A stretch of 64,000 nt of DNA from Phaeodactylibacter luteus (GTDB lineage Bacteria > Bacteroidota > Bacteroidia > Chitinophagales > Saprospiraceae): assembly GCF_007993045.1 (NCBI RefSeq), contig NZ_VOOR01000015.1, positions 52,471-116,470 of the forward strand. The letters run 5' to 3'. Shown here piece after piece: positions 26,172 through 35,936 of the stretch (positions within the stretch are counted from its first letter, which is position 1; every line of letters begins with the position of its first letter). The notes under the pieces were generated by a model. It made no database searches. It was given only the letters and a program-made list of their open reading frames with translations, and had not been told where the DNA came from. Position numbers and translations under genes: made by a program.

Positions 26172-27188
26172 ATGGACAGCCCGCTCTACATCATCCGCGA
26201 ACTAGGCCGCTACGGTTTCATGGACCGGCTGGGCGATGTGGCCATTGAGCCGCAATACTTAGAAGTAGAGGACTTTTACAATGGTTTTGCCCGGGTACGT
26301 TTCAATGACAAGTGGGTGCCAATGGATGAGATGGGCCGCCTTTTGCTCCGCCATTTGTTTGGCTACGTCGGTTTTTTTGAAGAAAGCCTGGCCCGGGTGC
26401 GGCTTGTCAGGCAGTGGGGCTACATCAACCGGCGAGGAGGGGTGGAGATCCCCGTCCGGTTTTCTGGCGCGGGAGATTTTTCCGGCGGGCTAGCCCCAGC
26501 TGCGGAGCAGGTTTTATGGGGTTTTATCGACCCTCAGGGGCAATGGGCCATCCGCCCTGGTTTTGACGGTGCCCGGTCGTTTTCAGAAGGGTTTGCTGCT
26601 GTGAAAATAGGTGATTATTGGGGGTTTCTGGACAAAACTGGCGCGCTTGCTATTGCTCCACAGTATGAGCAGGCTGGTGATTTCCGGGAGGGCGTTGCTC
26701 CCGTATGGTCTGGCGATCAATGGGGGCTGATCAATACAAATGGCGAGATGCTGCTGAGCCCTCAGTTTGAAGGGGCTTTCGGCCAGGGGCAGGGCGAGTT
26801 CTTCGAAGGGCTGGCTGCATTTGCCCAAGACGGGAAATATGGTTTTGTTTCTGCTGCTGGCGAGATTGTGGTCGAGCCCCGTTTCGCGTTCGCTGGCGAT
26901 TTCAGCAGTGGCCGGGCACCGGTCTCCCTGCACGGCAGGTATGGCTACGTAAACACAACAGGAGACCTGGCCATCAAAGCCGGCTTCGAAGATGCAGGGG
27001 TATTTGCCGGAGGCTTAGCGCAAGTCAAGAACAAAGGGCATTGGGGCTATATAGGCACTGACGGGCAGTGGCGCATACCGCCCCGTTATCAGGCAGCCCT
27101 GCCTTTCCGCTCTGGCTTGGCGCAGGTGGTTTACCGTGGGCGCTGGCAGTACATCAATGAGCAGGGGGAAGTCGTCTGGGAGGAATGA
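26172..27188 (+). CDS. WG-repeat protein
   Basis: 338 aa from the ATG at 26172 (MDSPLYIIRELGRYGFMDRL). About ten WG repeats fill the protein, each with a core such as WGFIDPQGQWAIRPGFDGAR or WGFLDKTGALAIAPQYEQAG. No signal peptide or membrane segment is seen, so it is probably cytoplasmic. WG repeats form beta-hairpin arrays and serve as interaction platforms; no enzymatic function is implied. It is 89 bp downstream of the amylase, but there is no evidence that they work together. Confidence 0.9.
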   Translation: MDSPLYIIRELGRYGFMDRLGDVAIEPQYLEVEDFYNGFARVRFNDKWVPMDEMGRLLLRHLFGYVGFFEESLARVRLVRQWGYINRRGGVEIPVRFSGAGDFSGGLAPAAEQVLWGFIDPQGQWAIRPGFDGARSFSEGFAAVKIGDYWGFLDKTGALAIAPQYEQAGDFREGVAPVWSGDQWGLINTNGEMLLSPQFEGAFGQGQGEFFEGLAAFAQDGKYGFVSAAGEIVVEPRFAFAGDFSSGRAPVSLHGRYGYVNTTGDLAIKAGFEDAGVFAGGLAQVKNKGHWGYIGTDGQWRIPPRYQAALPFRSGLAQVVYRGRWQYINEQGEVVWEE

Positions 27189-27210
27189 TGATGTGGCCTG
27201 TTCCGAAGGC

Positions 27211-27879
27211 CTAGGCTTGCCCCTCTTTCAGTTTAGCAATCACCGTTTGGTTCCCCTTTACCTTTTGGCCTATGCCCACCTCAATCTGAGTGCCGAGGGG
27301 CAGGAACACATCTACCCGGGAGCCGAATTTGATAAACCCCATTTCACTCCCTTGTGCCACATGCTGGCCTTCTGTGAGGTAATTGCGGATCCGCTTGGCC
27401 ATGGCACCTGCTATCTGACGAAGCAGGACTTCCTGCCCCTGTTGTGCTATGACGACCGTTGTGCGTTCGTTTTCTGTCGAAGATTTAGGGTGCCAGGCTA
27501 CGAGGTACTTGCCTGGATGGTGGCGCACATACCGGACTTCGCCGCCCAAGGGGTTACGGTTGACATGCACGTTTAGAGGTGACATAAAAATGGAGATCTG
27601 CAATCTTTTATCTTGGAAGTACTCCGGCTCTTCTACTTCCTCTATGACAACCACCTTGCCATCGGCGGGGGCATAGATGAGGCTATCGTCGGGGTTGCTG
27701 ATCCGGCGGGGCGGATTGCGGAAAAACTGCAGGATAAGCAGAAAGATGGAGCCGGAGCCCGCGGAAATAAGAGTTGCGGGGAGCCCAGGCCAAAAATGCC
27801 AAGCAAGGGAAGTAGCCAGGGCCAGCAGCAGGCCGGCGCCGAGGAGGAGTTTGTACCCCTCTTTATGGATCAAAGCCAT
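27211..27879 (-). CDS. psd: Phosphatidylserine decarboxylase proenzyme (short form)
   Basis: Makes phosphatidylethanolamine from phosphatidylserine. 222 aa from the ATG at 27879 (MALIHKEGYKLLLGAG), matching the short membrane-anchored family. N-terminal hydrophobic segments at about 9-50, then FFRNPPR, YAPADGKVVVIEEV, ISIFMSPLNVHVNRNP and the autocleavage site GFIKFGSRVDVFLP. Cleavage occurs at Gly-Ser and the Ser becomes the pyruvoyl group. It is downstream of cdsA on the same strand but separated by MITE copy E. Confidence 0.95.
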   Translation of the reverse strand: MALIHKEGYKLLLGAGLLLALATSLAWHFWPGLPATLISAGSGSIFLLILQFFRNPPRRISNPDDSLIYAPADGKVVVIEEVEEPEYFQDKRLQISIFMSPLNVHVNRNPLGGEVRYVRHHPGKYLVAWHPKSSTENERTTVVIAQQGQEVLLRQIAGAMAKRIRNYLTEGQHVAQGSEMGFIKFGSRVDVFLPLGTQIEVGIGQKVKGNQTVIAKLKEGQA

Positions 27880-27995
27880 GTTTTTTAGTTGAGGTTCAAC
27901 GGCATTACAGTGCCCTATACAAGGGGCCACCGTTTTTTTCGGGCGTAAAAATACACAAACTCAGGCAGTGGCCAGCCAAAAAAGAGCAGCCATCT

Positions 27996-28180
27996 GGGCG
28001 CAAACCAGATTGTCGTTTTTTTGGGGGGCCTGCCCCTGCCGTGAGGGCAGGTGCCGCTATGCTACGGGGCTCGCTCTTCGCTCGGCCTTATCAGGCCTGC
28101 CGCCCCTTCGCAGCGCTAGGCCAATGCCAAGCTATAAAGCCCGAAAAGCCTAAACGACTGCGATATTTTGGTTCACGCCC
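27996..28180 (-). repeat. Dispersed MITE-like repeat, copy E (complete, inverted)
   Basis: 185 bp with termini GGGCGCAAACCAGATTGTCG and CGATATTTTGGTTCACGCCC. An 8-bp direct repeat AGCCATCT flanks it exactly (27988-27995 and 28181-28188), the clearest target-site duplication of the family. It separates cdsA from psd. Confidence 0.93.
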
Positions 28181-28246
28181 AGCCATCTTGGCCCCTTTGT
28201 CTGCAGCTTGAAGGGGTACCGGCAGCCCTATCGCAAGTGGAGGGCG

Positions 28247-29086
28247 TCAGCGCACCCACAAAATGTAAGCAGTGGCAAAAGGGAGGAGGAAAATGAAAGC
28301 GTCAAAACGGTCGAGCAGCCCGCCATGGCCCGGCAGCAAGGTCCCGGAATCCTTAATCCGCACACTGCGTTTGAGCATAGACTCCACCAGGTCGCCCAAA
28401 GACCCAAAAACGACAACGATGACAGCCAGGGCCATCCAATCCTTAAACTGAAGGTCGTTGCTGCTGTAGAAGCAGGCCACTCCTGCGATAAGCGTCAGGG
28501 CCATGCCCCCGGCTGAGCCTTCCCATGTTTTTTTAGGCGAGATCCTTGGGAAAAGCGGAGTCTTCCCAATCCGTGACCCCACAAGGTAGGCACCGCTGTC
28601 GTTCATCCAGTTCATCAGCAGCAGGCCAAAAATCAGATTGGGGTAGTAAGCGCCTGCATCAAAAGCGACAAAGAGCAGCAGGGCAAAGGGGACGCCAATG
28701 TATACCATGCCCAGCATGACAAAGGCCACGTTGACAAAGGGGCGTTCCGATTTGGTGTACAGCTCATAGATGAAAGCAGAAAAGAGGAAGGGGAAGAGCA
28801 GCAGGGCAGCGAACGCGATGAAAGATTCCCGGTCTGCCACGAGGTTGAGCTGTATGGTCACGCTGAGCAGAAAAGGCACCATGCCAAGGGCCAGCGCCAG
28901 GTTTCGGCGCACCAAGTCTCTGCGGTGGTTGCGGGTGAGCACCAGCCCAAAAAATTCCCAAAGGCACAGCCCGGCCACCAAGGTGAACAGGATGACAAAA
29001 GAGATCGGGCTGGCATAAATACAGACCGTGATTACTGCTACAAATAACAATCCGGTAACGGCTCGCTGTACAAGGCCTTTCATCAT
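28247..29086 (-). CDS. cdsA: Phosphatidate cytidylyltransferase
   Basis: Makes CDP-diacylglycerol from phosphatidate and CTP, the branch point for all phospholipids. 279 aa with about eight transmembrane helices. The family signature is near the C-terminus: PKKTWEGSAGG, then SLGDLVESMLKRSVRIKDSG and LPGHGGLLDRFDA (S-x(2)-K-R-x(4)-K-D-x(5)-H-G-G-x(2)-D-R-x-D). The start lies 6 bp after the CPBP protease stop, so the two form an operon. Either of two adjacent ATGs could be used. Confidence 0.96.
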   Translation of the reverse strand: MMKGLVQRAVTGLLFVAVITVCIYASPISFVILFTLVAGLCLWEFFGLVLTRNHRRDLVRRNLALALGMVPFLLSVTIQLNLVADRESFIAFAALLLFPFLFSAFIYELYTKSERPFVNVAFVMLGMVYIGVPFALLLFVAFDAGAYYPNLIFGLLLMNWMNDSGAYLVGSRIGKTPLFPRISPKKTWEGSAGGMALTLIAGVACFYSSNDLQFKDWMALAVIVVVFGSLGDLVESMLKRSVRIKDSGTLLPGHGGLLDRFDAFIFLLPFATAYILWVR

Positions 29087-29092
29087 CAGGGC

Positions 29093-30016
29093 TTAATTAT
29101 GACCGGGAGGTTGAGCCCCCGCAGTTGGTTCTTGTTTTCGGTACTGCCCGTAAAGATAATAACTCAGCCCGGCAACGAGCAACCCGGCCAGTGTCGTAGC
29201 TGGCCAGTTGACCTCATCTACTGCTGCTTCCGCCAGTGCGTTTTTTTGAATGTACTGGCCGGCTATCTGCATACCATTGATCAGGAAGTGGGCTGCAATT
29301 GGCACCCACAGGCTTCGGCTCCACAAAAATAGATAGCCCAGCCCAGCCCCTAAGAGCAGGCGCGGCAAGAAACCAGCAAACTGTAGGTGGAATGCACTGA
29401 AGATGGCGGCAGAAAGCCAAATGCCCCAGGCCGGGCTCCGGGCCGCCTTGGCCAGCTGCTGTTGCACCACCCCCCGGAATACAAGCTCCTCCCCCAATGC
29501 TGGCAGCACAGCGACTACCAATAGGGTGAGCAGGAATTCCGCAGGGCTTTCCATGACCAACAGCCCCTGTGTGAGCCTTAGCGCAGTGCCCTCCATTTGA
29601 TCGGCCCAAGAGGGCAGGGGGAGCTGCTGATTGAACCAAAATGCTGCTTGAGAAAGGATGAAAATCCCGAAAATATATAACCCGGCTGCAGCATATATGG
29701 CCCGCCTCGAAGCCCGGTGCAGCTGTAAGCTGCTGAGCCATTTCTGCCCCTCTAGCATACGGGCCAGCAGGACAGCAGGCACGGTGAAGGTGAACAGCTG
29801 TGAAAAAAAATTGATCCACCTCAGGAGGTTGCGCTCCTCAAGCGGGCTTTGGTCACTGAAGGTGTCGATAACTGCACCGATCTCAAGTCCGTATGACCGG
29901 GCAGTAAGCCAGCCAAGGGCACTGCCGATGCCGCTGCACAGCATCATGAGCAGGGCCAGCAGCAACAGGCTGCCGATGGGGGAGAAGTTATAGGCTTCCT
30001 TATGGTTGCCGAGCAT
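29093..30016 (-). CDS. CPBP family intramembrane glutamic protease
   Basis: 307 aa, about eight membrane helices. The Abi/CPBP motifs are present: EELVFRG (catalytic EExxFR), FSAFHLQF (second-motif His) and IAAHFLINGM (HxxxN). Members include prenyl-protein CaaX proteases and bacteriocin self-immunity proteins; the substrate here is unknown. It is the first gene of the CPBP-cdsA unit and is divergent from pdxJ. Confidence 0.92.
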   Translation of the reverse strand: MLGNHKEAYNFSPIGSLLLLALLMMLCSGIGSALGWLTARSYGLEIGAVIDTFSDQSPLEERNLLRWINFFSQLFTFTVPAVLLARMLEGQKWLSSLQLHRASRRAIYAAAGLYIFGIFILSQAAFWFNQQLPLPSWADQMEGTALRLTQGLLVMESPAEFLLTLLVVAVLPALGEELVFRGVVQQQLAKAARSPAWGIWLSAAIFSAFHLQFAGFLPRLLLGAGLGYLFLWSRSLWVPIAAHFLINGMQIAGQYIQKNALAEAAVDEVNWPATTLAGLLVAGLSYYLYGQYRKQEPTAGAQPPGHN

Positions 30017-30053
30017 GTTATATGTTTTTATAGAGCAGACACTTGCGGTTTGT

Positions 30054-30061
30054 TAACTTTG
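30054..30061 (+). promoter_or_regulatory. Candidate -7 element for pdxJ
   Basis: TAACTTTG matches TAnnTTTG and lies 37 bp before the pdxJ ATG in an 81-bp divergent gap. Confidence 0.5.
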
Positions 30062-30097
30062 GGGCAGTACGGCTGTTTATGCCAAAAAAAGAATCGC

Positions 30098-30817
30098 ATG
30101 TCTACTCGGTTAAGTGTAAATATCAACAAAGTTGCTCTAATCCGTAATGCCCGGGAAGGAAATTTGCCCAACCTCCAGGAAGTCGCACGGGATTGTGAGC
30201 GCTTCGGCGCTGAAGGGGTCACTGTCCATCCACGCCCCGACCAAAGGCACATCCGCTATTCGGATATCCCATTGCTGAAAGCTGTAAACACTACAGAGTT
30301 CAATATTGAAGGCAACCCTACGCCTGAGTTCATGAAGCTGATTGAGGACAACCGTCCACATCAGGCGACTTTGGTGCCCGATAGCCCGGATGTGCTGACT
30401 TCCGATCAGGGGTGGGATACCGTCAAGCACAAAAGCTTTTTGCAGGACATTACGGCCCAGCTGAATGAATGGGGCGTCAGGGTATCCATTTTTGTAGACC
30501 CAGTCCCTGCCTTTGTAGAGGGGGCCAAAGCTGTCGGCGCCCAACGGGTCGAGCTGTACACGGGCGATTATGCGAAAATTTTCGGATCCGGGCAACCAGC
30601 CAGAGCTGTTGCACCCCATGCTGAAGCAGCTAGAGTGGCTGCGGAGGTGGGCCTGGGGCTAAATGCCGGGCATGACCTCAACCTGAGCAACCTCCGTTTT
30701 TATGCAGAGCAGGTAGAAGGCTTGCTTGAAGTTTCCATCGGGCATGCGCTCATTGCAGATGCGCTTTATTATGGGCTGTCGAATACCATTCAGATGTATA
30801 AGCGGGAACTCGCCTAA
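30098..30817 (+). CDS. pdxJ: Pyridoxine 5'-phosphate synthase
   Basis: Last step of the DXP-dependent vitamin B6 pathway: condenses 1-deoxyxylulose 5-phosphate with 3-amino-2-oxopropyl phosphate. 239 aa from the ATG at 30098 (MSTRLSVNINKVALIRNARE), the normal length. The longer frame from 30002 crosses the promoter. Conserved blocks are GVTVHPRPDQRHIR, EFNIEGNPT, TLVPDSPDVLTSDQGWD, VSIFVDP, ELYTGDYA, GLNAGHDLN and EVSIGHALIADALYYGL. Confidence 0.97.
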   Translation: MSTRLSVNINKVALIRNAREGNLPNLQEVARDCERFGAEGVTVHPRPDQRHIRYSDIPLLKAVNTTEFNIEGNPTPEFMKLIEDNRPHQATLVPDSPDVLTSDQGWDTVKHKSFLQDITAQLNEWGVRVSIFVDPVPAFVEGAKAVGAQRVELYTGDYAKIFGSGQPARAVAPHAEAARVAAEVGLGLNAGHDLNLSNLRFYAEQVEGLLEVSIGHALIADALYYGLSNTIQMYKRELA

Positions 30818-30882
30818 TGTGCTCAGCGCTCGGGCTTCAGCCCAGGCAGCATGCTATCTCTGCCTTAGAGCTGGGAGGAACG

Positions 30883-30905
30883 CAAACACTTGGCGTAAGT
30901 GTTTG
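30883..30905 (+). terminator. Hairpin downstream of pdxJ
   Basis: A perfect 9-bp stem CAAACACTT / AAGTGTTTG with a 5-nt loop, 65 bp past the pdxJ stop. No U tract follows, so terminator activity is uncertain. Confidence 0.35.
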
Positions 30906-31058
30906 TATGACAATAAGTTGAAGAGTGCGGCTAGGCTATGCTGCCAAGGTTTGATTTTGACGTACGGTTAACAAAAAATTAACTTCTCCTCAGGTAAAGT
31001 ATCTAAATTGTCCTACTTTAGCGTTTGACTCAACGTTTTAATTAAATCAATATTTAGT

Positions 31059-34000
31059 ATGAAAAAACTCTCACTAGTACTGGGGCTGGTGCTATTTGGC
31101 ATTGGTTCCATGTTCGCACAGAGGACGGTCACGGGTTCTGTAAGTGACCAAGCAGGAGATCCGCTCCTGGGCGCCAGTATCCTCGTAAAAGGTACTTCCA
31201 CAGGTACTATCACAGACATTGACGGGACTTACTCGATCAATGTTTCTGGCGACGATGCGGTGTTTATTGTTAGCTACACCGGTTTTACCACAAAAGAAAT
31301 TGAAGTAGGCACAAGCACGGTGCTGGATATCACCATGGAAGAAGGAGTCAACCTTCAGGAAGTAGTGGTGGCGGCGCTGGGCATCGAGCGGGAGAAAAAG
31401 TCTTTGGGCTATTCTGCTCAGGAGCTTGGCGGTGCCGAGCTTGCTGAGACCCGTGAGGTCAACCTGGTCAATTCCCTTCAGGGTAAAGTGGCAGGTGTGC
31501 AGATTCAGGGTTCCCCATCCACATTAGGTGGCTCTTCCCGGATTACTATCCGCGGGGTGAACTCTTTCCTTGGCGAGAACCAGCCGCTCTTTGTGGTGGA
31601 TGGTATCCCCATCGACAACTCCAACTTCGCTTCCAATGCTCAAATGCGAGGATTTGGAGACGACACCTCCTACGATTATGGCAACACGGCACAGGACATT
31701 GATCCGGAGAGCATCGAGTCGATGACTGTACTGAAAGGTGCAGCGGCATCTGCGCTCTACGGTCAGCGCGGTGCCAACGGTGTTATCCTCATCACCACTA
31801 AGGATGGTTCTGGCCGCAAAGGGCAGGGCATCGGTGTTGAGGTGAACTCTAGCGTTACATTTGACAACGCAGTCAACCTGATCCCGCATCAGCAGCAGTA
31901 CGGTGGCGGCGCTATTGTCGACCCCAACGTCAACAACGGTTTCGCCAGTGTAATCCAAGACGGGCAGGAATACCTGTACCCTGCTTATTCTAAGGACGGC
32001 TCCTGGGGCCCTAAGTATGACCCCAACGTACTGGTCCGTCATTGGGACAGCTGGGATGAGGGCAATGCTATGTACAAAGAAGTACGCCCTTGGGTTGCGC
32101 CAAACGGCTCTTACGAAGACTTCTTCGAAACAGGGCAGACCCTGATGAACAGCGTTGCGCTCAGCGGCGCCAACGATAAGGGCAACTTCCGCCTGGGCTA
32201 CAGCAACCTGAACCAGGAAGGCATTATGCCGAACTCCAAGCTGGAGCGGAACACTATTACTTTCAACTCTGGCTATGATATCCACGACCGCGTCCGCGCG
32301 GAGTTTGTAGGTAACTACGTGCGCACGGATGCCTCTGGCCGTAACGTGACAGGTTATAACAATGCCAACCCTATGCAGGCCTTTACGCAGTGGTGGCAGA
32401 CGAACCTGGACATGGAGCGCCTTCAGAACGATACCCGTACCGATGGTACTCAGCAGACTTGGAATGCAGTGGGCCCTCAGGTGGATGCCAACGGCAACCT
32501 GATTTCTTTCACTGCCCGCCCGAATTTCTTCGACAACCCTTATTGGGTGCGCAACAACTTCCTGCAAGAGGACGTGCGCAACCGTTTCTATGGCAATACC
32601 GCACTGTCTGTAGATTTGGCAGAAGGCCTGGTGCTTTCTGGCCGGGTAGGTACAGACCTTTACCAGTTTAGCCTCCGCGAAGGGGTGCCTGTAGGATCTG
32701 TCTCTACTCCTTACTACGAGGAAGGCGAGCGCCGTTTCCAAGAGACCAACATGGAGTTGAAACTGAACTATAACAAAGACTTCGACCGCATCTCTCTTAA
32801 TGCTATGGTAGGGGGCAACCGCATGCGTCAGTTGCAGCGTGCAACCACGCTCAATACAAGTGGTGGCCTGTCTTTGGCAGGGTACTACAACATCAGCAAC
32901 TCTGCTGGCGCGCCAATCGTTTCTACCAGTGAGTTCCAGCGCGGCATCAACAGTGTCTTTGGTTTGGCTTCTATTGGCTTCGACAATTGGCTGTACCTCG
33001 ACGTTACCGCACGTAACGACGTATCTTCTACACTGCCTGATGACAACAACTCTTATTTCTACCCTTCTGCATCAGTAAGTGCGGTTATCTCTGACCTGCC
33101 GATGTTCGGCGGCAAGATTGGCCCGATCTCTTTTGCAAAAGTACGTGCCAGCTTTGCACAGGTGGGCAACGATGCAGACCCTTACCGTCTGACGGATGTG
33201 TTTCTGCCACAGACTCCCAACTACGATGGCCAGCCTCGCTACACGGTGCCTAATGCACAGAACAACCCGGTGCTCAAGCCAGAATTGACCTCCGAGATTG
33301 AGCTGGGCCTTGACCTGCGCTTCCTCAATGGGCGTGTCGGCATTGATGCAGCTTATTATGACCGTACTACTGAAGATCTCATCTTCACCGTGCCTTCTTC
33401 TCCTGCAACCGGCTATACCTCTAAGGTGTTGAACGCAGGTGAGATGCGCAACTACGGCTTTGAGTTCATGCTTTCTGCTACACCTGTTCAAACCAAGGAC
33501 TTCAGCTGGAACATCACCTTGAATGCCCTGCGTCAGTTCAATGAAGTAGTAAGTATCGCTGATGGTGTGGAGAGCATCGCCCGCGGCGGCACTTGGGCCG
33601 CTGACCTGCGTATCGCAGAAGGCTTGCCTTATATGGCTATCTTTGGTCAGGACTACGTTTACAACGAAAATGGCGAGCGCCTGGTCGATGAGGATGGCAA
33701 TTATTTGTTTACCGACGAGCGGGTTTTCCTCGGCTCTGCCATCGCAGACTGGACCGGCGGCATCTCAACTGGTTTCCGTTATAAAGGCCTTTTTGCCAAT
33801 GTGTTGTTCGACTTCCAGAAAGGGGGCGCTGTCCACTCTACATCTCTGCAGTGGTCTAAGTACTCCGGTATGCACCCTGAAACCGTTGCTTTCAACGACA
33901 GCGACGATATCCGTGCAGATGGCATGCTGCTGCCTGGCGTAAAAGCTGACGGTACGCCGAACGACGTGCGTGTCAACCCTCAGGTCTACTATCAGACTTA

Positions 34001-34274
34001 CTGGAACCGCGCTGCACCTAACGTTTACGAGGCTAGCTTTGTCAAGCTCCGCGATGTGCGCATTGGCTATACTATCCCGAACAAGCTGTTCGGAAAAGCG
34101 CCATTCCGTGATGTAACTGTATCTGTATTTGGCCGTAACCTGGCTATTCTAACTGCTGATCTTCCTTACCTCGACCCACAGAACATCAATGGAGCAGGTA
34201 ACGATCAGGGGCTGGAAAATGCTCAGGTGCCATCTACCCGTTCATTCGGTGTGAACCTGTCTTTGAAGCTGTAA
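31059..34274 (+). CDS. SusC/RagA family TonB-dependent outer-membrane transporter
   Basis: 1071 aa. Signal peptide (ending SMFAQ), CarboxypepD_reg-like domain (about 22-100; VTGSVSDQAGDPLLGASILV), TonB box region after LQEVVVAALGI, plug domain (about 115-240; VAGVQIQG, RITIRGVNSF, PLFVVDGIPIDN, VLKGAAASALYG) and a 22-strand barrel ending STRSFGVNLSLKL. With SusD it forms a lid-and-barrel importer for oligosaccharides or peptides. No glycan-degrading gene adjoins it, so the substrate is unknown. Confidence 0.96.
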   Translation: MKKLSLVLGLVLFGIGSMFAQRTVTGSVSDQAGDPLLGASILVKGTSTGTITDIDGTYSINVSGDDAVFIVSYTGFTTKEIEVGTSTVLDITMEEGVNLQEVVVAALGIEREKKSLGYSAQELGGAELAETREVNLVNSLQGKVAGVQIQGSPSTLGGSSRITIRGVNSFLGENQPLFVVDGIPIDNSNFASNAQMRGFGDDTSYDYGNTAQDIDPESIESMTVLKGAAASALYGQRGANGVILITTKDGSGRKGQGIGVEVNSSVTFDNAVNLIPHQQQYGGGAIVDPNVNNGFASVIQDGQEYLYPAYSKDGSWGPKYDPNVLVRHWDSWDEGNAMYKEVRPWVAPNGSYEDFFETGQTLMNSVALSGANDKGNFRLGYSNLNQEGIMPNSKLERNTITFNSGYDIHDRVRAEFVGNYVRTDASGRNVTGYNNANPMQAFTQWWQTNLDMERLQNDTRTDGTQQTWNAVGPQVDANGNLISFTARPNFFDNPYWVRNNFLQEDVRNRFYGNTALSVDLAEGLVLSGRVGTDLYQFSLREGVPVGSVSTPYYEEGERRFQETNMELKLNYNKDFDRISLNAMVGGNRMRQLQRATTLNTSGGLSLAGYYNISNSAGAPIVSTSEFQRGINSVFGLASIGFDNWLYLDVTARNDVSSTLPDDNNSYFYPSASVSAVISDLPMFGGKIGPISFAKVRASFAQVGNDADPYRLTDVFLPQTPNYDGQPRYTVPNAQNNPVLKPELTSEIELGLDLRFLNGRVGIDAAYYDRTTEDLIFTVPSSPATGYTSKVLNAGEMRNYGFEFMLSATPVQTKDFSWNITLNALRQFNEVVSIADGVESIARGGTWAADLRIAEGLPYMAIFGQDYVYNENGERLVDEDGNYLFTDERVFLGSAIADWTGGISTGFRYKGLFANVLFDFQKGGAVHSTSLQWSKYSGMHPETVAFNDSDDIRADGMLLPGVKADGTPNDVRVNPQVYYQTYWNRAAPNVYEASFVKLRDVRIGYTIPNKLFGKAPFRDVTVSVFGRNLAILTADLPYLDPQNINGAGNDQGLENAQVPSTRSFGVNLSLKL

Positions 34275-34366
34275 ACCAGCCAACGGAGACGGCACTGCCT
34301 GCTCTGGCAGCCTAACGACTTGGCGCAGGCAGCGCGCACATTGATTCACTAAAATAAACTGAAAAA

Positions 34367-35809
34367 ATGAAGTTTTTCTCAAAGCATAAATACGCTTTCG
34401 CATTCGGCCTGGCACTGCTTGGTGGCACCGCTTGCGAAAATGTGGCCGACCTTAATGTCGACCCCAACAACCCTACGGAAGTGCCTGCTTCCAACCTGAT
34501 GACTCAAGCACAGTACACCCTGAATAACACGCTTTGGAGCCGTGGCTACAATGCAGAGTGGACGATGCTTTGTGTACAGCACTGGGCACAAAATGAGTAT
34601 GCCGAGGAGTCTCGCTATACCGTTGATGGCAACAACTTCAATACGCAGTGGAGCAACTTCTACGCTGGCGTGCTCAATGAGCTCAAGGTAGCTTCGGAGA
34701 TGATCATGGAGGATGAGAACATGCTGGAGAGCGTACGTGCCAATCAGCTTGCTATCTTGGAAATCCTCCGGGTACAAACCTTCCATTCGCTGGTAGACGC
34801 TTATGGCGATATCCCTTACACTCAAGCATTGGATGGGGTAACCTACCCGCTGCCTGCGTACGACACGCAGCAGAGCATTTACATGGACCTCTTGGCTTCC
34901 CTCGATGCTGCAGTTGCTTCTATAGACGAGGCTGGCAGCTCCTTTGGAGGGGCTGACCTGATCTATGGCGGCGATATGACGATGTGGCGCAAAATGGGCA
35001 ACTCTCTTATGATGCGTATGGCTATGCGCATTGTAGATGTAGATGAGGGCACGGCTAAAACCTACATTGACAAAGCGGCTAACGGTGGGATGCTAGAAAG
35101 CAATGCCGATAATGCATTGTTTGTCTTCTCAAGCGACCCCAATATCGCCAACCCCCTTTACATTGACAATGTCATCAACAACCGTGACGACTTTGCTGTG
35201 ACGGATGTGCTCGTGGACAACCTCAAGGATATGGGCGACCCCCGTCTTGATGTCTTCGCAGCACCAACCAACTCCGGTGAAATTGTTGGCATGCCTTATG
35301 GGCTTACTGACGGCGAAGCTTTTGCCTTAAAGTCGACAACTTCCCGCCCGAGCGGTATGGTGCGCGCTGCAACAGCTCCTGCGGTTATCATCGACTACGC
35401 CGAAGTCGCTTTCCTTATGGCTGAGGCTTATCAGCGCGGCCTGCTGGCTGGAGATGCTGCGGCTGCTTACGCAGAAGGCGTTACCGCTTCCATGAATTAC
35501 TGGGGCATTACCGATGCAGCTGCTATTGCAGATTACATCGCGGCAAACCCTTACGATGCCAACAACTGGAAGCAGTCTCTAGGGTGGCAGAAGTGGATCG
35601 CGTTCTACATGAACGGGCCTCAGGCCTGGGCAGAGTGGCGCCGTCTTGACTTCCCTGTGCTCGAGGTCCCCGCAGCAGCTACCAACGATGTTATTCCTGT
35701 ACGCCTGCCTTATCCAATTGATGAGCAGACTCGGAACAACTCTTCTCTGCAAGCGGTTACCAGTACGCCAAATGACCTGAACACCAAGCTCTGGTGGGAT
35801 GTGAATTAA
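34367..35809 (+). CDS. SusD/RagB family outer-membrane lipoprotein (SusD-like_2)
   Basis: 480 aa. The N-terminus (MKFFSKHKYAFAFGLALLGG TAC) ends in a lipobox-like TAC, followed by ENVADLNVDPNNPTEVPASN, typical of the SusD-like_2 group. The protein is mostly helical TPR-like sequence and ends ...DLNTKLWWDVN, as in many family members. It is the substrate-binding lid for the SusC 92 bp upstream, so the two form an operon. Confidence 0.95.
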   Translation: MKFFSKHKYAFAFGLALLGGTACENVADLNVDPNNPTEVPASNLMTQAQYTLNNTLWSRGYNAEWTMLCVQHWAQNEYAEESRYTVDGNNFNTQWSNFYAGVLNELKVASEMIMEDENMLESVRANQLAILEILRVQTFHSLVDAYGDIPYTQALDGVTYPLPAYDTQQSIYMDLLASLDAAVASIDEAGSSFGGADLIYGGDMTMWRKMGNSLMMRMAMRIVDVDEGTAKTYIDKAANGGMLESNADNALFVFSSDPNIANPLYIDNVINNRDDFAVTDVLVDNLKDMGDPRLDVFAAPTNSGEIVGMPYGLTDGEAFALKSTTSRPSGMVRAATAPAVIIDYAEVAFLMAEAYQRGLLAGDAAAAYAEGVTASMNYWGITDAAAIADYIAANPYDANNWKQSLGWQKWIAFYMNGPQAWAEWRRLDFPVLEVPAAATNDVIPVRLPYPIDEQTRNNSSLQAVTSTPNDLNTKLWWDVN

Positions 35810-35890
35810 GCACTTTTCCTACATTAATATGGATGCCAGCCTGTGGCAAACATCAGGCTGGATAACAGACTTGATGTCAAGTCTAATAAA

Positions 35891-35924
35891 GAAGGGGCTG
35901 CAGCCGGTAGGTTGTAGCCCCTTC
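35891..35924 (+). terminator. Hairpin downstream of susCD
   Basis: The arms GAAGGGGCTGCAG and TTGTAGCCCCTTC form a 13-bp stem with two near-tip irregularities and an 8-nt loop, 81 bp after the SusD stop. It lacks a U run. Confidence 0.5.
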
Positions 35925-35936
35925 CTAAACCAAAAA

